Program-made: the position numbers and the translations under genes
Part shown: positions 35,586 through 45,320 of the stretch, one piece after another
How the letters are laid out: each line of letters starts with the position of its first letter
Position numbering within the stretch: position 1 is the stretch's first letter
Notes under the pieces: model-generated
The model's input: the letters and a program-made list of their open reading frames with translations, nothing else
The model's database searches: none
Told to the model about the DNA's origin: nothing
From: Isoptericola halotolerans
GTDB lineage: Bacteria; Actinomycetota; Actinomycetes; Actinomycetales; Cellulomonadaceae
Direction: 5' to 3'
DNA: 64,000 bases
NCBI RefSeq assembly: GCF_003003075.1
Contig: NZ_PVTX01000007.1
Location: forward strand, 124,001-188,000

Positions 35586-36128
35586 ATGCCACGCTTCGCT
35601 CGGACGTCCCCCGCTCACCTCCACGCCGTGCTCGCCACCGCCCTGACCGTCCTCGCGCTCGTGGGCGCGTCGGCGACCACCACGGTCCAGGCCGCCACCG
35701 GCAGCACGCCGGGCGCTTGGCAGCCGCCCACCCCGGGCGACGTGGTCCGACGGTTCGACCTGCCTGCCCGTCCCTGGCTTCCCGGGCACCGCGGGATCGA
35801 CCTCGCCGCCCCAGCCGGGACTCCCGTCGTCTCGCCGGCACCGGGTGTCGTCACGTTCGCCGGGCAGGTCGGCGGCAAGCCCGTGGTCGTCGTGTCCCAC
35901 GGCGACCTGCGCTCGACCCTCGAACCCGTCGAGCCCGGCACGCGGGTGGGCGACCACGTCCACGCCGGCGGGCTCGTGGGCCGGGTGGCAGCGGTCGGCG
36001 GCTCGTCGCACTGCGCGCCGACCGGCTGCCTGCACTGGGGCGTGCGTCGCGGCACGGCGTACCTCGACCCCCTCGCGCTGCTCGGACGCGCCGCGCCGAT
36101 CGTGCTGCTGCCGCTGCCCACGGCATGA
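35586..36128 (+). CDS. M23 family (LytM-type) peptidase, secreted
   Basis: A 180-residue protein with a basic N-terminus and a hydrophobic signal stretch (VLATALTVLALVGASATTTVQA), so it is probably exported. The mature part is a compact M23 domain: HRGIDLAAPAGTPVVSPAPGVV carries the first zinc ligands (H-x-x-x-D), and CLHWGVRRGTAYLDP carries the H-x-H/W-type catalytic end, with His in LHWG. Such domains cut glycyl-type cross-links in peptidoglycan or act as regulators. CAGCCT ends 6 nt before the ATG, suggesting a leaderless mRNA. It is convergent with the xerC-like gene. Confidence 0.88.
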   Translation: MPRFARTSPAHLHAVLATALTVLALVGASATTTVQAATGSTPGAWQPPTPGDVVRRFDLPARPWLPGHRGIDLAAPAGTPVVSPAPGVVTFAGQVGGKPVVVVSHGDLRSTLEPVEPGTRVGDHVHAGGLVGRVAAVGGSSHCAPTGCLHWGVRRGTAYLDPLALLGRAAPIVLLPLPTA

Positions 36129-36145
36129 TCCGCCGCGCGAGACGC

Positions 36146-37090
36146 TCACGCCCGGGGGAACGCCTGGCGGAAGACCTGCTGGAGCCGTTCCGCATCGACG
36201 TGCGTGTACCGCTGCGTGGTCCCCAGATCGGCGTGCCCCAGCACCTCCTGCACCGACCGCAGGTCGGAACCACCGGCCAGCAGGTGCGTCGCCGCGGAGT
36301 GGCGCAGGTCGTGCGGCGCGATGTCGTCGACGCCCGCGGCGGCGGCGAGCCGGTGCACGTGCTCGCGCGCCTGGCGCTGCCCCCACCGGCCACCGCGGTC
36401 ACCGAGGAGCAGCGCCGGCGGGGAGTCCGCACGGTCCAGCTCGGGGCGCCCCCGCGCCAGCCAGGCAGTCACGGCGCGGGCCGCGGGCACACCGAACGGC
36501 ACCACGCGCTCCCGGCCGCCCTTGCCGAGCACCCGCACGAGCCGCTCACGCAGGTCCACGTCGCGGACGTCGCAGGCGACGAGCTCGCCGATCCGCACGC
36601 CTGAGCCGTAGAGGAGCTCGGCCGCGGCCCACACCCGCAGCGCGGTCGGCAGCTCCCCGGCCTCCGCCTCCTCGGCCAGCTGCCGCGCCGTGTCGAGCAG
36701 CTGCGCCGCCGCCTCGGTGGACAGCACGGTGGGCAGGGTGCGAGAGATCCGCGGGTTGGCCAGGCGGACCGACGGATCGGACGAGATCAGCCCTTCCCGG
36801 TGCGCCCACCGCAGGAACGCCCGGACGGCGGCGCTGCGCCGCGCGAGCGTCGCCCGGGACAGTCCCCGGTCCGCCTGCGTACCGAGCCAACCGCGCAGCA
36901 CGCCGAGGTCGATCTCGTCGAGCCCCGAGATCCCGTGCCGCACGGCGTACCGCAACAGGCCCGTGACGTCGGCCCGGTACGCGCGCCGCGTGTGCGCCGA
37001 GTGGCCACGCTGGGCAGCCAGGTGCCGCGTGAAGCTGTCCACCGCGTCGGCGAGCGCGGTGGGCAACGGCGGGACGTCCGGGCTGGTCAT
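36146..37090 (-). CDS. xerC: Tyrosine recombinase XerC-like
   Basis: A 314-residue site-specific recombinase. The N-terminal SAM-like domain (LADAVDSFTRHLAAQRGHSAHTRRAYRADVTGL) binds DNA. The catalytic part has Arg in LLYGSGVRIGELVA, Lys in RVLGKGGRERVVP, HDLRHSAATHLLAGG (His and Arg), GHADLGTTQRYTHV (His and the nucleophile Tyr). XerC and XerD resolve chromosome dimers at dif. The position next to dprA is the usual place of xerC in Actinobacteria. ATG 37090 lies 7 nt after CACACT, so a leaderless start is possible; GTG 37093 is the alternative. Confidence 0.92.
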   Translation of the reverse strand: MTSPDVPPLPTALADAVDSFTRHLAAQRGHSAHTRRAYRADVTGLLRYAVRHGISGLDEIDLGVLRGWLGTQADRGLSRATLARRSAAVRAFLRWAHREGLISSDPSVRLANPRISRTLPTVLSTEAAAQLLDTARQLAEEAEAGELPTALRVWAAAELLYGSGVRIGELVACDVRDVDLRERLVRVLGKGGRERVVPFGVPAARAVTAWLARGRPELDRADSPPALLLGDRGGRWGQRQAREHVHRLAAAAGVDDIAPHDLRHSAATHLLAGGSDLRSVQEVLGHADLGTTQRYTHVDAERLQQVFRQAFPRA

Positions 37091-37156
37091 CACCGCCAGT
37101 GTGCCGCGCCGAGGTGGGGCGACTGCGCAGGTGGCACGGCGTTTCGCCCCGCGGTC

Positions 37157-38419
37157 TCAGCGGCGTCCTCCCGTGCCGCGCCACCGCGGACCGTCGCGTC
37201 GGGTGAGCCCGCGCCGGTCGAGCGCACCGAGCACCGACACGACGCGCCGCGGTGGCAGGCCGGCCGTCCGCGCCAGGGCGTCGACCGTGGCTCCGGAACG
37301 CACCGGCAACGCGTCGAGGACGAGCAGCTCGTCGGGACCCAGACCCGCCCGCGGGTCGCTCCGGGGACCGGCGTCGTCCGGGTGAGCGGGAGCGGCGTCG
37401 GCACCGAGGTCCCCCGCGAGCTCTGCCGCCTCGTCGGCGTCGGAGACGCAGACGGCCGCCCCGTCCCGGAGAAGTCCGTGGCAACCGGTCGAGGCCATCG
37501 ACGTCACCGGTCCCGGCACCGCGCCGACCGGCCGGGAGATCTCTACCGCGCGCCGCGCCGTCGACAGCGCACCCGACCGGCGGGCGGCCTCGACCACCAC
37601 CGTGGCGCCCGTGAGCGCGGCGATGACGCGGTTGCGGGAGAGGAACCGCTGGCGGAACGGCGCCGACCCGGGCGGTACCTCGCTGAGGACCGCGCCACCG
37701 GACCCGACGACCCGTCGCAGGAGGGCGTTGTTCCCCTGCGGGTAGAACCTGTCGACCCCGCCGGCCAGCACCGCGCACGTCGCGCCACCGCTCGCGACCG
37801 CCCCGCGGTGCGCCGCGGCGTCGATGCCGTAGGCGCCCCCGGACACGACGGTGAAACCACGGTCGACGAGCCCCGCCGCGAGATCCTCCGCGACCCGCTC
37901 GCCGTAGGACGTGGCCGCGCGCGCACCGACCACGGCCACCGACCGCCGCGACCAACCGGCCACATCCGTGCTGCCGCGCACCCACAGCGCGAATGGCGCG
38001 GCGACACCCAGGTCGTCGAGCCGTCGCGGCCACCGCGGGTCCGCCGGGGTCAGCAGCGCCCCCTCGTACTGGTCCAGGACGCGCAGCTCGCGCCGCGGGT
38101 CCAGGCTCGCCAGACGCTGCGACCAGCGCCCGACGGCGTCGACGAGACGCTGCAGCGTGCACTCCTGCACGGCCGCGGCGAGCCGACCCAGCTCCTCCCC
38201 GCGCAGCACCCGCGCGGGGTCGTCGGCCGCCTCCAGCAGCCAGGCGAGTGCGCCGGCCGCACCGAGGTGCGCGACGAGAGCTCCGGCGACGGCGTCGCCG
38301 GGTTCGGCCAGCCGGCTCCAGGCGGCGGCGGCCAGCACCGGATCCTCGGCGTCGAAGCGGACGCGGACCCGGGGACGCAGCGGTTCCAGGTCGAACAACG
38401 GCTCACCCACGGCGCTCAC
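37157..38419 (-). CDS. dprA: DNA-processing protein DprA
   Basis: A 420-residue RecA loader acting on incoming single-stranded DNA. The Rossmann-like core reads SVAVVGARAATSYGERVAEDLA near residue 170, followed by GGAYGIDAAAHRGAV and AVLAGGVDRFYPQGN. A winged-helix DML1-like C-terminus (PDELLVLDALPVRSGATVDALA) completes it. The GTG start overlaps comM by 17 bp. The gene is present even though other competence genes are not in this window. Confidence 0.95.
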   Translation of the reverse strand: MSAVGEPLFDLEPLRPRVRVRFDAEDPVLAAAAWSRLAEPGDAVAGALVAHLGAAGALAWLLEAADDPARVLRGEELGRLAAAVQECTLQRLVDAVGRWSQRLASLDPRRELRVLDQYEGALLTPADPRWPRRLDDLGVAAPFALWVRGSTDVAGWSRRSVAVVGARAATSYGERVAEDLAAGLVDRGFTVVSGGAYGIDAAAHRGAVASGGATCAVLAGGVDRFYPQGNNALLRRVVGSGGAVLSEVPPGSAPFRQRFLSRNRVIAALTGATVVVEAARRSGALSTARRAVEISRPVGAVPGPVTSMASTGCHGLLRDGAAVCVSDADEAAELAGDLGADAAPAHPDDAGPRSDPRAGLGPDELLVLDALPVRSGATVDALARTAGLPPRRVVSVLGALDRRGLTRRDGPRWRGTGGRR

Positions 38420-39944
38420 CCGTCCGGAACATCATCGCGGCGTCGACGTCGGCCGTCGTCGGGGCCTCGCGCCCGTCCAGGTCCGCGACCGTCCAGGCGA
38501 CCCGCAGCAGCCGGTCCGCGCCGCGCATCGACAGGTCGCCGGCGTCGATCTGCCTCTCCACCTGGGCGAGCACCCCGGGCTGCCCCCGGAGACGGCCCCG
38601 CACCCACGGCCCGGGGAGCTCGACGTTGGTGCTCCACCCGGTGCCCGCCCAGCGTTCGCGGGCGGCCGCACGAGCGTCGCGCACCCGCTCGGCCACGACG
38701 GCGCTGGGCTCGCCGCGCCCACCCAGCACGCGTTCCGCCCGGGTGAGCCCGGCGAGGTGCACCTGGAGATCGACCCGGTCGAGCAGCGGCCCCGACAGCC
38801 TGCCCACGTAGCGACGGCGCGCCGTGGGCGTGCACGTGCACTCGAGCCCGGCGTTGGTGCTCGCCATCCCGCACGGGCACGGGTTGGCCGCCAGCACGAG
38901 CTGGAACCGGGCCGGGTAGCGCGTCGCCCCGCCGCTCCGGTGCAGGACGAGCTCGCCGGCCTCGAGCGGCTGGCGCAGGGTCTGGAGCACGCGGGGCGCG
39001 AACTCGGGCGCCTCGTCGAGGAACAGCACGCCCCGGTGCGCCCGCGACACGGCACCCGGCCGCGCGAGCCCGGTGCCCCCACCCACGATGGAGCTGGGCG
39101 TCGCCGTGTGGTGCGGGTCCTCGAAGGGTGGCCGCTGCAGGAGCCCGCCGCCCGGGTCGAACGTCCCGGCGACCGAGTGCACGCCGGTCACCTCCACGGC
39201 CTCGGCCTCCGTCAGGTCCGGGAGGATCCCGGGCAGGCGGGCGGCCAGCATCGTCTTGCCCGCGCCGGGCGGTCCGATCATCAGCAGGTGGTGCCCGCCC
39301 GCGGCCGCCACCTCGAGCGCCATGCGCGCCTCGCTCTGGCCCACCACGTCCTGCAGGTCACCCACGGGTCGGCGGGGCACCTCCGCGCGGACGCGAGGCA
39401 CTGCCACGACGTCGTGACCGCGGTCGAGCGCACCGCCGTGGAGACGCACCACGTCCGCCAGGTGCACGGCCTCGTGGACCGTCGCACCGGGCACGAGACG
39501 CGCCTCGGCGGCGTCCGCCGCCGAGACCACGACGTCCCCGCACCCGCCCGCGACGGCCGCCGCCACCGCCGGCAGGACACCACGGACGGGCTGCAGGCGT
39601 CCGTCCAGCCCCAGCTCGGCGAGGTGCACGACGCGCTCGAGGCCGTGGTGGGGCACCACGCCGGCCCCGGCCAGCACGGCCACGGCGACGGCGAGGTCGA
39701 ACCCCGTCCCGGACTTGCGCAGGGACGCCGGTGACAGGTTGACGGTGATCTTGCGCTGCGGCCAGGCGATCCCGCTGGACAGCACGGCGGCACGGACCCG
39801 GTCCCGCGACTCGGCGAGCGCAGCGTCGGGCAGTCCCACCAGCGTGAATCCCGGCACGGAGGCCGCGAGCTGGGCCTGCACCTCGACGACGTGGCCCTCC
39901 ATCCCGGTCAGCGCGACGGAAGCCGTGGTGCCCAGCCCCGTCAC
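38403..39944 (-). CDS. comM: ComM/YifB family Mg chelatase-like AAA ATPase
   Basis: A 513-residue ATPase. An N-terminal Lon-protease-like domain (VEVQAQLAASVPGFTLVGLPD) is followed by a helicase-type AAA+ core with Walker A GPPGAGKTMLAARLPG near residue 215 and Walker B GVLFLDEAPEFAP near residue 292, then the cysteine-rich NPCPCGMAS. In Gram-negatives ComM promotes branch migration during transformation. GTG overlaps the yraN stop codon as GTGA. It is coupled with dprA. Confidence 0.95.
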   Translation of the reverse strand: MTGLGTTASVALTGMEGHVVEVQAQLAASVPGFTLVGLPDAALAESRDRVRAAVLSSGIAWPQRKITVNLSPASLRKSGTGFDLAVAVAVLAGAGVVPHHGLERVVHLAELGLDGRLQPVRGVLPAVAAAVAGGCGDVVVSAADAAEARLVPGATVHEAVHLADVVRLHGGALDRGHDVVAVPRVRAEVPRRPVGDLQDVVGQSEARMALEVAAAGGHHLLMIGPPGAGKTMLAARLPGILPDLTEAEAVEVTGVHSVAGTFDPGGGLLQRPPFEDPHHTATPSSIVGGGTGLARPGAVSRAHRGVLFLDEAPEFAPRVLQTLRQPLEAGELVLHRSGGATRYPARFQLVLAANPCPCGMASTNAGLECTCTPTARRRYVGRLSGPLLDRVDLQVHLAGLTRAERVLGGRGEPSAVVAERVRDARAAARERWAGTGWSTNVELPGPWVRGRLRGQPGVLAQVERQIDAGDLSMRGADRLLRVAWTVADLDGREAPTTADVDAAMMFRTGERRG

Positions 39945-40297
39945 AGGACACCCTGCAGGTGCTCGACCTGGGCGGCACCGGACCGCGGCAGCACGACGGC
40001 CACCACGTCGATGCGCACCTCGCACCGCGGGGCCGAGCGGCTGTGCAGCCACTCCCCCGTCAGGCGCCTGATCCGCTCGAGCTTCACCCGCGTGACCGCC
40101 TCGGCCGGGTGGCCGAACGCCGTCCCGCGCCGCGTCTTGACCTCGACGACCACGAGGGTCTCTCCCTGGCGCGCCACCAGGTCCAGCTCACCGCGGGTAC
40201 CGCGCCAGTTGCGCTCGATCACCTCGTACCCGCGCTCGGTCAGGTAGCGCGCAGCCACCCGCTCTCCGTATCGCCCCACGGCGTCCTTGGCCAGCAC
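39941..40297 (-). CDS. yraN: YraN family (UPF0102) endonuclease-like protein
   Basis: A 118-residue protein with the restriction-endonuclease-like core: GRYGERVAARYLTERGYEVIERNW, RGELDLVARQGETLVVVEVK (E-x-D and E-V-K) and the following R-R/R-K helix. Members are predicted Holliday-junction-like or nuclease folds; the function is unproven. GTG 40297 was chosen because GGAGG lies 7 nt upstream. It is the first gene of the yraN-comM-dprA unit. Confidence 0.9.
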   Translation of the reverse strand: MLAKDAVGRYGERVAARYLTERGYEVIERNWRGTRGELDLVARQGETLVVVEVKTRRGTAFGHPAEAVTRVKLERIRRLTGEWLHSRSAPRCEVRIDVVAVVLPRSGAAQVEHLQGVL

Positions 40298-40428
40298 GGA
40301 ACCACCTCCGCGCACCACGGTGGCGGGTTGTCGCGGCCCCCGTCTCCGTCCGGACCGGACCCGTGGACGGCCAGAGCCTGTGCACGGGCTCGAGGCCGCT
40401 GGATCCCGCGGCCGTGACGGCCGGCGCG

Positions 40429-40728
40429 CTACAGGGCGATGTCGGCCTTCGCGAGCTCTTCGACGTTGACGTCCTTGAAGGTCACGACCCGGACCGACTT
40501 CACGAAGCGTGCGGAGCGGTAGACGTCCCAGACCCAGGCATCGGCGAGCCGCAGCTCGAAGTAGACCTCACCGGCCGCCGAACGCACCTGGAGGTCGACC
40601 TGGTTCGCCAGGTAGAAGCGGCGTTCGGTCTCCACCACGTAGGAGAAGAGCCCGACGACGTCGCGGTACTCGCGGTAGAGCGCGAGCTCCATGTCGTTCT
40701 CGTAGTTCTCGAGGTCCTCGGCACTCAC
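40429..40728 (-). CDS. DUF2469 protein
   Basis: A 99-residue acidic protein beginning SAEDLENYENDMELALYREYRDVVG, the hallmark of DUF2469, a family confined to Actinobacteria and found between rnhB and yraN, as here. No enzymatic motif is visible; the centre is rich in aromatic residues (SYVVETERRFYLANQVDL). Function unknown. GTG 40728 lies 6 nt after GATGAT, which overlaps the rnhB stop region, so the gene may be transcribed as a leaderless message. Confidence 0.92.
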   Translation of the reverse strand: MSAEDLENYENDMELALYREYRDVVGLFSYVVETERRFYLANQVDLQVRSAAGEVYFELRLADAWVWDVYRSARFVKSVRVVTFKDVNVEELAKADIAL

Positions 40729-40735
40729 GCGGCCA

Positions 40736-41569
40736 TCATCCCACCCGGGAGCGCAACGGCACGCCCGACCCGACGCTCACCTCGTCGAGCGTGACCACCC
40801 TGGGCTCCGGCGCGGCCGGGTTCGGCGGCGGGTCGACGGCGGCCGCCGCGGTCGCGGCAGGGGCCGTGTCGTCCAGCACCCGCAGGTTCCAGGACCGCCG
40901 GTGCTGCGGCGTCGGTCCGTGCCGACGGAGCGCCTCCAGGTGAGCCGGCGCCGAGTACCCCTTGTTCTGCTCCCAGGCGAAGGCCGGGTACTGGGCAGCG
41001 AGCCGGCGCAGCAGCCCGTCCCGCTCCACCTTGGCGAGCACGCTGGCCGCGGCGACCGAGGAGCACTGCAGGTCGGCCTTGACGAGGGTCCGCACCCCGG
41101 GCTCCGGGGCGTCGAGCGTGCGGCTCGGGTCCAGGTCCGCCGCCTCGAAGAGGTCCGCGTGCGGCCGGCTGAGCCAGTCGTGCGACCCGTCGAGCAGCAC
41201 GACGTCGACGTCGCCCGCCGTGCGGCGCACCTGCGCGAGCGCGCGGCGACCCGCCAGGCGCAGCGCCGCGACGATCCCGTGCGCGTCGATCTCTGCCGGC
41301 CCCGCGTGCCCGACGGCCCAGGCCACGGCCCAACGGCGCAGCGGGTCCACCATGTTCTCGCGCGCCGAGGGCGAGAGCAGCTTGGAGTCGGTCAACCCGC
41401 GCGGGGCCGTCCTCGTGCCGGCGTCGACCACGACCAGTCCGACGCTGACCGGCCCGGCCAGCGCGCCGCGGCCGACCTCGTCCATGCCGCCCACGAGCAG
41501 CGCGCCCTCGCCGATCAGGGCCCGTTCGGACCGCAGCGTGGGGCTGCGGCGCGTGCTGCGCACGCTCAC
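40736..41569 (-). CDS. rnhB: Ribonuclease HII
   Basis: A 277-residue enzyme that removes RNA from RNA-DNA hybrids and misincorporated ribonucleotides. The catalytic Asp and Glu stand in [18 protein letters not shown], with further acidic sites in [13 protein letters not shown] and [11 protein letters not shown], and [17 protein letters not shown]. The C-terminal 50 residues form a Pro/Ala-rich extension. GTG overlaps the lepB stop codon as GTGA, so it is coupled to lepB. Confidence 0.95.
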   Translation of the reverse strand: MSVRSTRRSPTLRSERALIGEGALLVGGMDEVGRGALAGPVSVGLVVVDAGTRTAPRGLTDSKLLSPSARENMVDPLRRWAVAWAVGHAGPAEIDAHGIVAALRLAGRRALAQVRRTAGDVDVVLLDGSHDWLSRPHADLFEAADLDPSRTLDAPEPGVRTLVKADLQCSSVAAASVLAKVERDGLLRRLAAQYPAFAWEQNKGYSAPAHLEALRRHGPTPQHRRSWNLRVLDDTAPAATAAAAVDPPPNPAAPEPRVVTLDEVSVGSGVPLRSRVG

Positions 41570-42384
41570 GGCTCGGGCACCCCGTCGAAGACGTCGCCCG
41601 GGTTGCGCAGCACCCGGGCGTCGCCGAAGGGCCACACGATCACGAAGGCGGATCCCACCACGTTGTCCATCGGGACGAACCCCCCGCCGGGCTTGCCCGT
41701 GTTGTACCGCGAGTCCTGCGAGTTCGGCCGGTTGTCCCCCATCACGAAGAGCATGTCGTCCGGCACGACCGTCTCGAACTCGGTCTCGCTGGGGTCCACC
41801 CCCGGCGCGATGTACTCCGTCTCGTCGATAGCGACCCCGTTGACGCTGACGCGGCCCTCCGCGTCGCAGCACACGACCGTGTCCCCGGGAGTACCGACGA
41901 CCCGCTTGATGAGGTGCTCGCCCGTGTCCTGCGGGAGCAGCCCGACGAACGTCGCGGCGTCGCGCACCGCGTTGCCGACCGGGCCTCGGTCCGGCGCCTC
42001 GTACGGCGGGAGCCACCCGCCCGGGTCCTTGAAGACGACGATGTCTCCGCGATGGACGTCCAGGGCGTCCGGGACGAGCCGGGAGACCATCACCCGGTCG
42101 CCGACCTGGAGCGTGTCCTCCATCGACGAGCTCGGGATGTAGAAGGCCTGGACGAGGAACGTCTTGATGAGCCAGGACAGGACCAGGGCGCTGATCACGA
42201 TGATGGCCGTCTCGCGCAGCAGGCTCAGGCCTCCGCCCGAGCGCGCCGGTCGAGCCGCGGCGTGCGCGGGGACGGTCCCGGACCGCGTGGCGTCGGCCGG
42301 CGACCCGTCGACGGCATCGGGGTCCGGTGTGCCCTCGGGCTCGGGTCGGCGCTCTGCGGATGTCACAGGGTCGGAGTCTGCCAC
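41566..42384 (-). CDS. lepB: Signal peptidase I
   Basis: A 272-residue membrane protease that cuts signal peptides. After a Pro/Ala/Asp-rich cytoplasmic N-terminus of about 55 residues comes one membrane helix ([21 protein letters not shown]). The catalytic Ser is at residue 87 in [18 protein letters not shown], the catalytic Lys lies in [16 protein letters not shown], and [12 protein letters not shown] follows. GTG 42384 was chosen because a CAGGGT box (42391-42396) ends exactly 6 nt upstream; GTG 42390 is possible. It is the first gene of lepB-rnhB. Confidence 0.95.
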   Translation of the reverse strand: MADSDPVTSAERRPEPEGTPDPDAVDGSPADATRSGTVPAHAAARPARSGGGLSLLRETAIIVISALVLSWLIKTFLVQAFYIPSSSMEDTLQVGDRVMVSRLVPDALDVHRGDIVVFKDPGGWLPPYEAPDRGPVGNAVRDAATFVGLLPQDTGEHLIKRVVGTPGDTVVCCDAEGRVSVNGVAIDETEYIAPGVDPSETEFETVVPDDMLFVMGDNRPNSQDSRYNTGKPGGGFVPMDNVVGSAFVIVWPFGDARVLRNPGDVFDGVPEP

Positions 42385-42423
42385 GTCCACACCCTGCCAG
42401 AAGCACGACCCCACCGCGAAACG

Positions 42424-42462
42424 CCGACGGGCGGCCCCTCCGCTGGAGGGGCCGCCCGTCGG
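42424..42462 (-). terminator. Terminator of rplS
   Basis: A perfect 18-bp stem (42424-42441 with 42445-42462) with a 3-base loop, about 30 bp after the rplS stop. The bases after it on the minus strand read GCGTTTCG. It is the strongest hairpin in the window and separates rplS from lepB. Confidence 0.8.
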
Positions 42463-42492
42463 GACGCTCGGCGGGAGACCTCCCGCCACGGC

Positions 42493-42849
42493 TCACTTGG
42501 CCGGGGTCGCGCGCTTCTCGCGGATCTTCGCCTTCTTGCCGCGCAGGGCACGCAGGTAGTAGAGCTTCGCGCGACGGACGTCACCACGGGTGACGACCTC
42601 GACGGAGTCGACGGTCGGGGCGTGCACCGGGAAGGTGCGCTCCACGCCGACGCCGAAGCTGACCTTGCGGACGGTGAAGGTCGAGCCCACGCCGCTGTTC
42701 CGGCGGGCGATGACCACGCCCTGGAAGGCCTGGACACGAGAGCGGTTGCCCTCGACGACCTTCACGTTGACCTTGACGGTGTCTCCGGCACGGAAGTCCG
42801 GGATGTCGTCGCGCATCGCTGCCGCGTCGACGGAGTCGAGCGTCTTCAT
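42493..42849 (-). CDS. rplS: 50S ribosomal protein L19
   Basis: A 118-residue protein of normal length. The diagnostic part is [27 protein letters not shown], with [23 protein letters not shown] and the C-terminal [23 protein letters not shown]19 lies at the subunit interface. Its promoter candidate (CAGAAT at 42993-42998) overlaps the trmD stop codon, so it can be expressed apart from trmD, with a leader of about 135 nt. Confidence 0.98.
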   Translation of the reverse strand: MKTLDSVDAAAMRDDIPDFRAGDTVKVNVKVVEGNRSRVQAFQGVVIARRNSGVGSTFTVRKVSFGVGVERTFPVHAPTVDSVEVVTRGDVRRAKLYYLRALRGKKAKIREKRATPAK

Positions 42850-42990
42850 GGTTGTCTCCCCACCCTGCCACAGGTCAGAGCAAGCTCTGGGCCCACGCAC
42901 GGCGGGCCGAAGTCTTGTCGAAGGTGGTGCACCGTCCTCGGCCCGATGGTCTCCCCTGTGGCAGAGTCCGGGCTGCGGCACACCAGCGCC

Positions 42991-43857
42991 CTATTCTGCC
43001 ACACGCTCCAGGCGAGGGCCCGGTCGGGAGCCGTCCGGACCCTCGTGAGCCTCGCCACGCGGCCCGCCCACCGGCTCCACCACGCGCCAGCCGAGGCCGG
43101 CCAGGACCTCGCGGTCGTGCGCGTCGAGCACGTCCGGGTCGAGCGCAGCCACCATGTCGGGGCGGCGTGCGGCCGTGCGCTCCAGGGCCCGGTCGCGACG
43201 CCACCGGTCGATGCGGGCATGGTGACCGGAGAGCAGCACCTCCGGCACCTCGCGTCCGTCCCAGGCCGGCGGTTTGGTGTAGACGGGATACTCCAGCAGC
43301 CCCGCCGCACCGTGGGACTCCTCGACCAGCGAGTGCGGGTTACCGACGACGCCGGGCAGCAGCCTGCCCACCGCCTCCACCATGACCATGGCCGCGACCT
43401 CGCCACCGTTGAGCACGTAGTCGCCGATCGACAGCTCGCTGACCCGGTGACCGGCGGCCCGGTAGTGCTCCGCCACCCGGGCGTCGATGCCCTCGTAGCG
43501 TCCGCAGGCCACCACCAGCTGGTCCTCGGTCGCGAGCTCCTCGGCGTGACGCTGCGTGAACACGTCGCCCGACGGCGTCGGCACGACCACGTGCGCGCCG
43601 CCCGTCCCGGCGCCGGTGTCCGCGGCCGGCTCCGGCAGCAGGTCGTCGAGCGCGCGTCCCCAGACGTCGGGCCGCATGACCATGCCCGCTCCCCCACCGA
43701 AGGGCGTGTCGTCCACGGTCCGGTGCCGGTCGGTGGTCCAGTCGCGCAGGTCGTGGACCCGCAGGTCGAGCAGCCCTGCCCGCCGGGCCTTGCCCACGAG
43801 CGACAGGTCGAGCGCGGCGAGGTAGTCCGGGAAGATGGTGACGACGTCGATCCGCAC
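42991..43857 (-). CDS. trmD: tRNA (guanosine-37-N1)-methyltransferase
   Basis: A 288-residue SPOUT methyltransferase that makes m1G37 in tRNA anticodon loops. It has the N-terminal [20 protein letters not shown], the family motif [17 protein letters not shown] near residue 50, the knot region [13 protein letters not shown] and [22 protein letters not shown]. It starts with GTG one base past the rimM stop, the usual rimM-trmD pairing. The C-terminal tail is slightly longer than in E. coli. Confidence 0.97.
   Translation of the reverse strand: MRIDVVTIFPDYLAALDLSLVGKARRAGLLDLRVHDLRDWTTDRHRTVDDTPFGGGAGMVMRPDVWGRALDDLLPEPAADTGAGTGGAHVVVPTPSGDVFTQRHAEELATEDQLVVACGRYEGIDARVAEHYRAAGHRVSELSIGDYVLNGGEVAAMVMVEAVGRLLPGVVGNPHSLVEESHGAAGLLEYPVYTKPPAWDGREVPEVLLSGHHARIDRWRRDRALERTAARRPDMVAALDPDVLDAHDREVLAGLGWRVVEPVGGPRGEAHEGPDGSRPGPRLERVAE
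42993..42998 (-). promoter_or_regulatory. rplS: Possible rplS promoter, extended -10 TGTGGCAGAATAG
   Basis: On the minus strand the bases TGTGGCAGAATAG cover the last bases of trmD; the -10 CAGAAT overlaps one base of its TAG stop codon. The block TGGCA-n-AATAG also occurs in front of rpsP. No good -35. Confidence 0.4.
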
Positions 43858-43858
43858 G

Positions 43859-44434
43859 TCAGGCCTCGTCCTCGTGCTCGTCGGATCCCTGCTCGGGGCC
43901 GTCGTCCGCCCGGTCGACGACGACGGCGCCGGCGTCCCGGGCCAGCAGACCACCGGGAGGGGTCAGCTGCACACGGCCGCCGGGCACGTCCACCACCGGC
44001 ACGATCGCGTGCACGAAGGGCACGAGGGTCCGCTCACCACCGGTCTCGCGCAGCACCAGGACGTCGTGCGCGGGCAGGTGCTCCAGGCCGACGACCTCGC
44101 CCACGACCGTGCCGTCGGCGAGCTCGGCCCGCAGCCCGGCCAGCTCGTGCGGGTACCAGGCGTCCTCCTCGTCCGACTCCCCCGACTCGACCACGAGCTC
44201 GACGCCGCGCAGGGCCTCGGCCGATCCGCGGTCCGACGACTCGGCGAACTGGACGAGCCAACGGCCCTGGTGCACGCGGGTCGCGGCGACCGTGAGCGGA
44301 CCGGCGTCGGGCGGCACGGTCGCGAGGACCGCCCCGGTCGTGAACCGCTCCTCCGGGACGTCCGTCCGGACGTCGAGGGCAACCTCGCCGCGCAGGCCGT
44401 GGGCCTTGCCGATGCGAGCCACCACCAGCTCCAT
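43859..44434 (-). CDS. rimM: Ribosome maturation factor RimM
   Basis: A 191-residue protein that aids 30S head maturation. The N-terminal RimM domain begins [21 protein letters not shown] and continues with [26 protein letters not shown]; the PRC-barrel part follows from residue 100 ([21 protein letters not shown]). The C-terminus is an acidic tail ending [15 protein letters not shown] lies 5 nt before the ATG. A 16-bp hairpin separates it from khpA. Confidence 0.96.
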   Translation of the reverse strand: MELVVARIGKAHGLRGEVALDVRTDVPEERFTTGAVLATVPPDAGPLTVAATRVHQGRWLVQFAESSDRGSAEALRGVELVVESGESDEEDAWYPHELAGLRAELADGTVVGEVVGLEHLPAHDVLVLRETGGERTLVPFVHAIVPVVDVPGGRVQLTPPGGLLARDAGAVVVDRADDGPEQGSDEHEDEA

Positions 44435-44476
44435 GTCTACTCCTCGTGGTCGGTCGGGCCTCGGCCCGGTGAACAC

Positions 44477-44513
44477 GACGAGGCCCGGTCCCGTGGCGGG
44501 ACCGGGCCTCGTC
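44477..44513 (-). terminator. Hairpin between khpA and rimM
   Basis: A perfect 16-bp stem (44477-44492 with 44498-44513) with a 5-base loop, lying 24 bp after the khpA stop and 43 bp before rimM. No T-tract follows. It could separate expression of rpsP-khpA from rimM-trmD. Confidence 0.65.
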
Positions 44514-44537
44514 GGTGCTGCTCGTCGCTCTCGATGC

Positions 44538-44777
44538 TCAGCGGCGGTCGACGTCCACGACGTCGACGCGGACCGCGCCGTCGTTCGACAGCGCGCCGAC
44601 GACGGTACGGAGCGCCTTCGCCGTGCGGCCACCGCGGCCGATCACCCGTCCGAGGTCGTCGGGGTGGACCCGGACCTCGAGCAGGTCACCGCGGCGCTGC
44701 GTGCGTGCCGTGACCTGGACGTCGTCCGGGTTGTCCACGATGCCGCGCACCAGGTGCTCGAGAGCGTCCGCGAGCAT
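44538..44777 (-). CDS. khpA: KH-domain RNA-binding protein KhpA
   Basis: A 79-residue single KH-domain protein. The KH core is VRVHPDDLGRVIGRGGRTAKALRT with the canonical GxxG loop (GRGG) near residue 48. KhpA pairs with KhpB/EloR in Gram-positives to bind RNA and set cell elongation. ATG overlaps the rpsP stop codon by one base, so translation is coupled. Confidence 0.92.
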   Translation of the reverse strand: MLADALEHLVRGIVDNPDDVQVTARTQRRGDLLEVRVHPDDLGRVIGRGGRTAKALRTVVGALSNDGAVRVDVVDVDRR

Positions 44778-45196
44778 CAGGCCTCGGCCTCAGCCTCGTC
44801 GGACTCCTCGGCCTTGGCGGCGGACTTCTTCTCGGCAGCCTTCGCCTTGGCCTTCTCGGCCTCCGCGTGGACGGCCTCGACGGCGGCGGAGCTGTCGCCC
44901 GCAGCCTGCTTGGTCCGCAGGGTGCCCTCGGCACCCGGCAGGCCCTTGAACTTCTGCCAGTCGCCCGTGACCCGCAGCAGGGCGGCGACCTGCTCGGTCG
45001 GCTGGGCGCCGACACCGAGCCAGTACTGGGCGCGCTCCGAGCTGATCTCGATGAGCGACGGCTCCTCGGTGGGGTGGTACTTGCCGATCTCCTCGATCAC
45101 CCGACCATCACGCTTGGTGCGCGAGTCGGCGACGACGACGCGGTAGTACGGTGCCCGGATCTTGCCGAGGCGCTTCAGACGAATCTTGACGGCCAC
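44777..45196 (-). CDS. rpsP: 30S ribosomal protein S16
   Basis: A 139-residue S16. The core [41 protein letters not shown] and [23 protein letters not shown] is followed by a tail of about 50 residues rich in Ala, Glu and Lys, longer than the 82-residue E. coli protein. GTG 45196 is preceded by AGGAGAG after about 9 nt. It is the first gene of rpsP-khpA and has a good promoter at 45321-45349. Confidence 0.97.
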   Translation of the reverse strand: MAVKIRLKRLGKIRAPYYRVVVADSRTKRDGRVIEEIGKYHPTEEPSLIEISSERAQYWLGVGAQPTEQVAALLRVTGDWQKFKGLPGAEGTLRTKQAAGDSSAAVEAVHAEAEKAKAKAAEKKSAAKAEESDEAEAEA

Positions 45197-45320
45197 TGGT
45201 GTGGACTCTCCTGGTTCTGTGGGTGCGACCCGGACACGCGCGGGTGGGGTCCTGCGGGTGGGCGGGTCAGGACTTGGCCTGCGCAGGTGAGAGGGGCCTG
45301 GGCACGCCGAGTACCCCGCT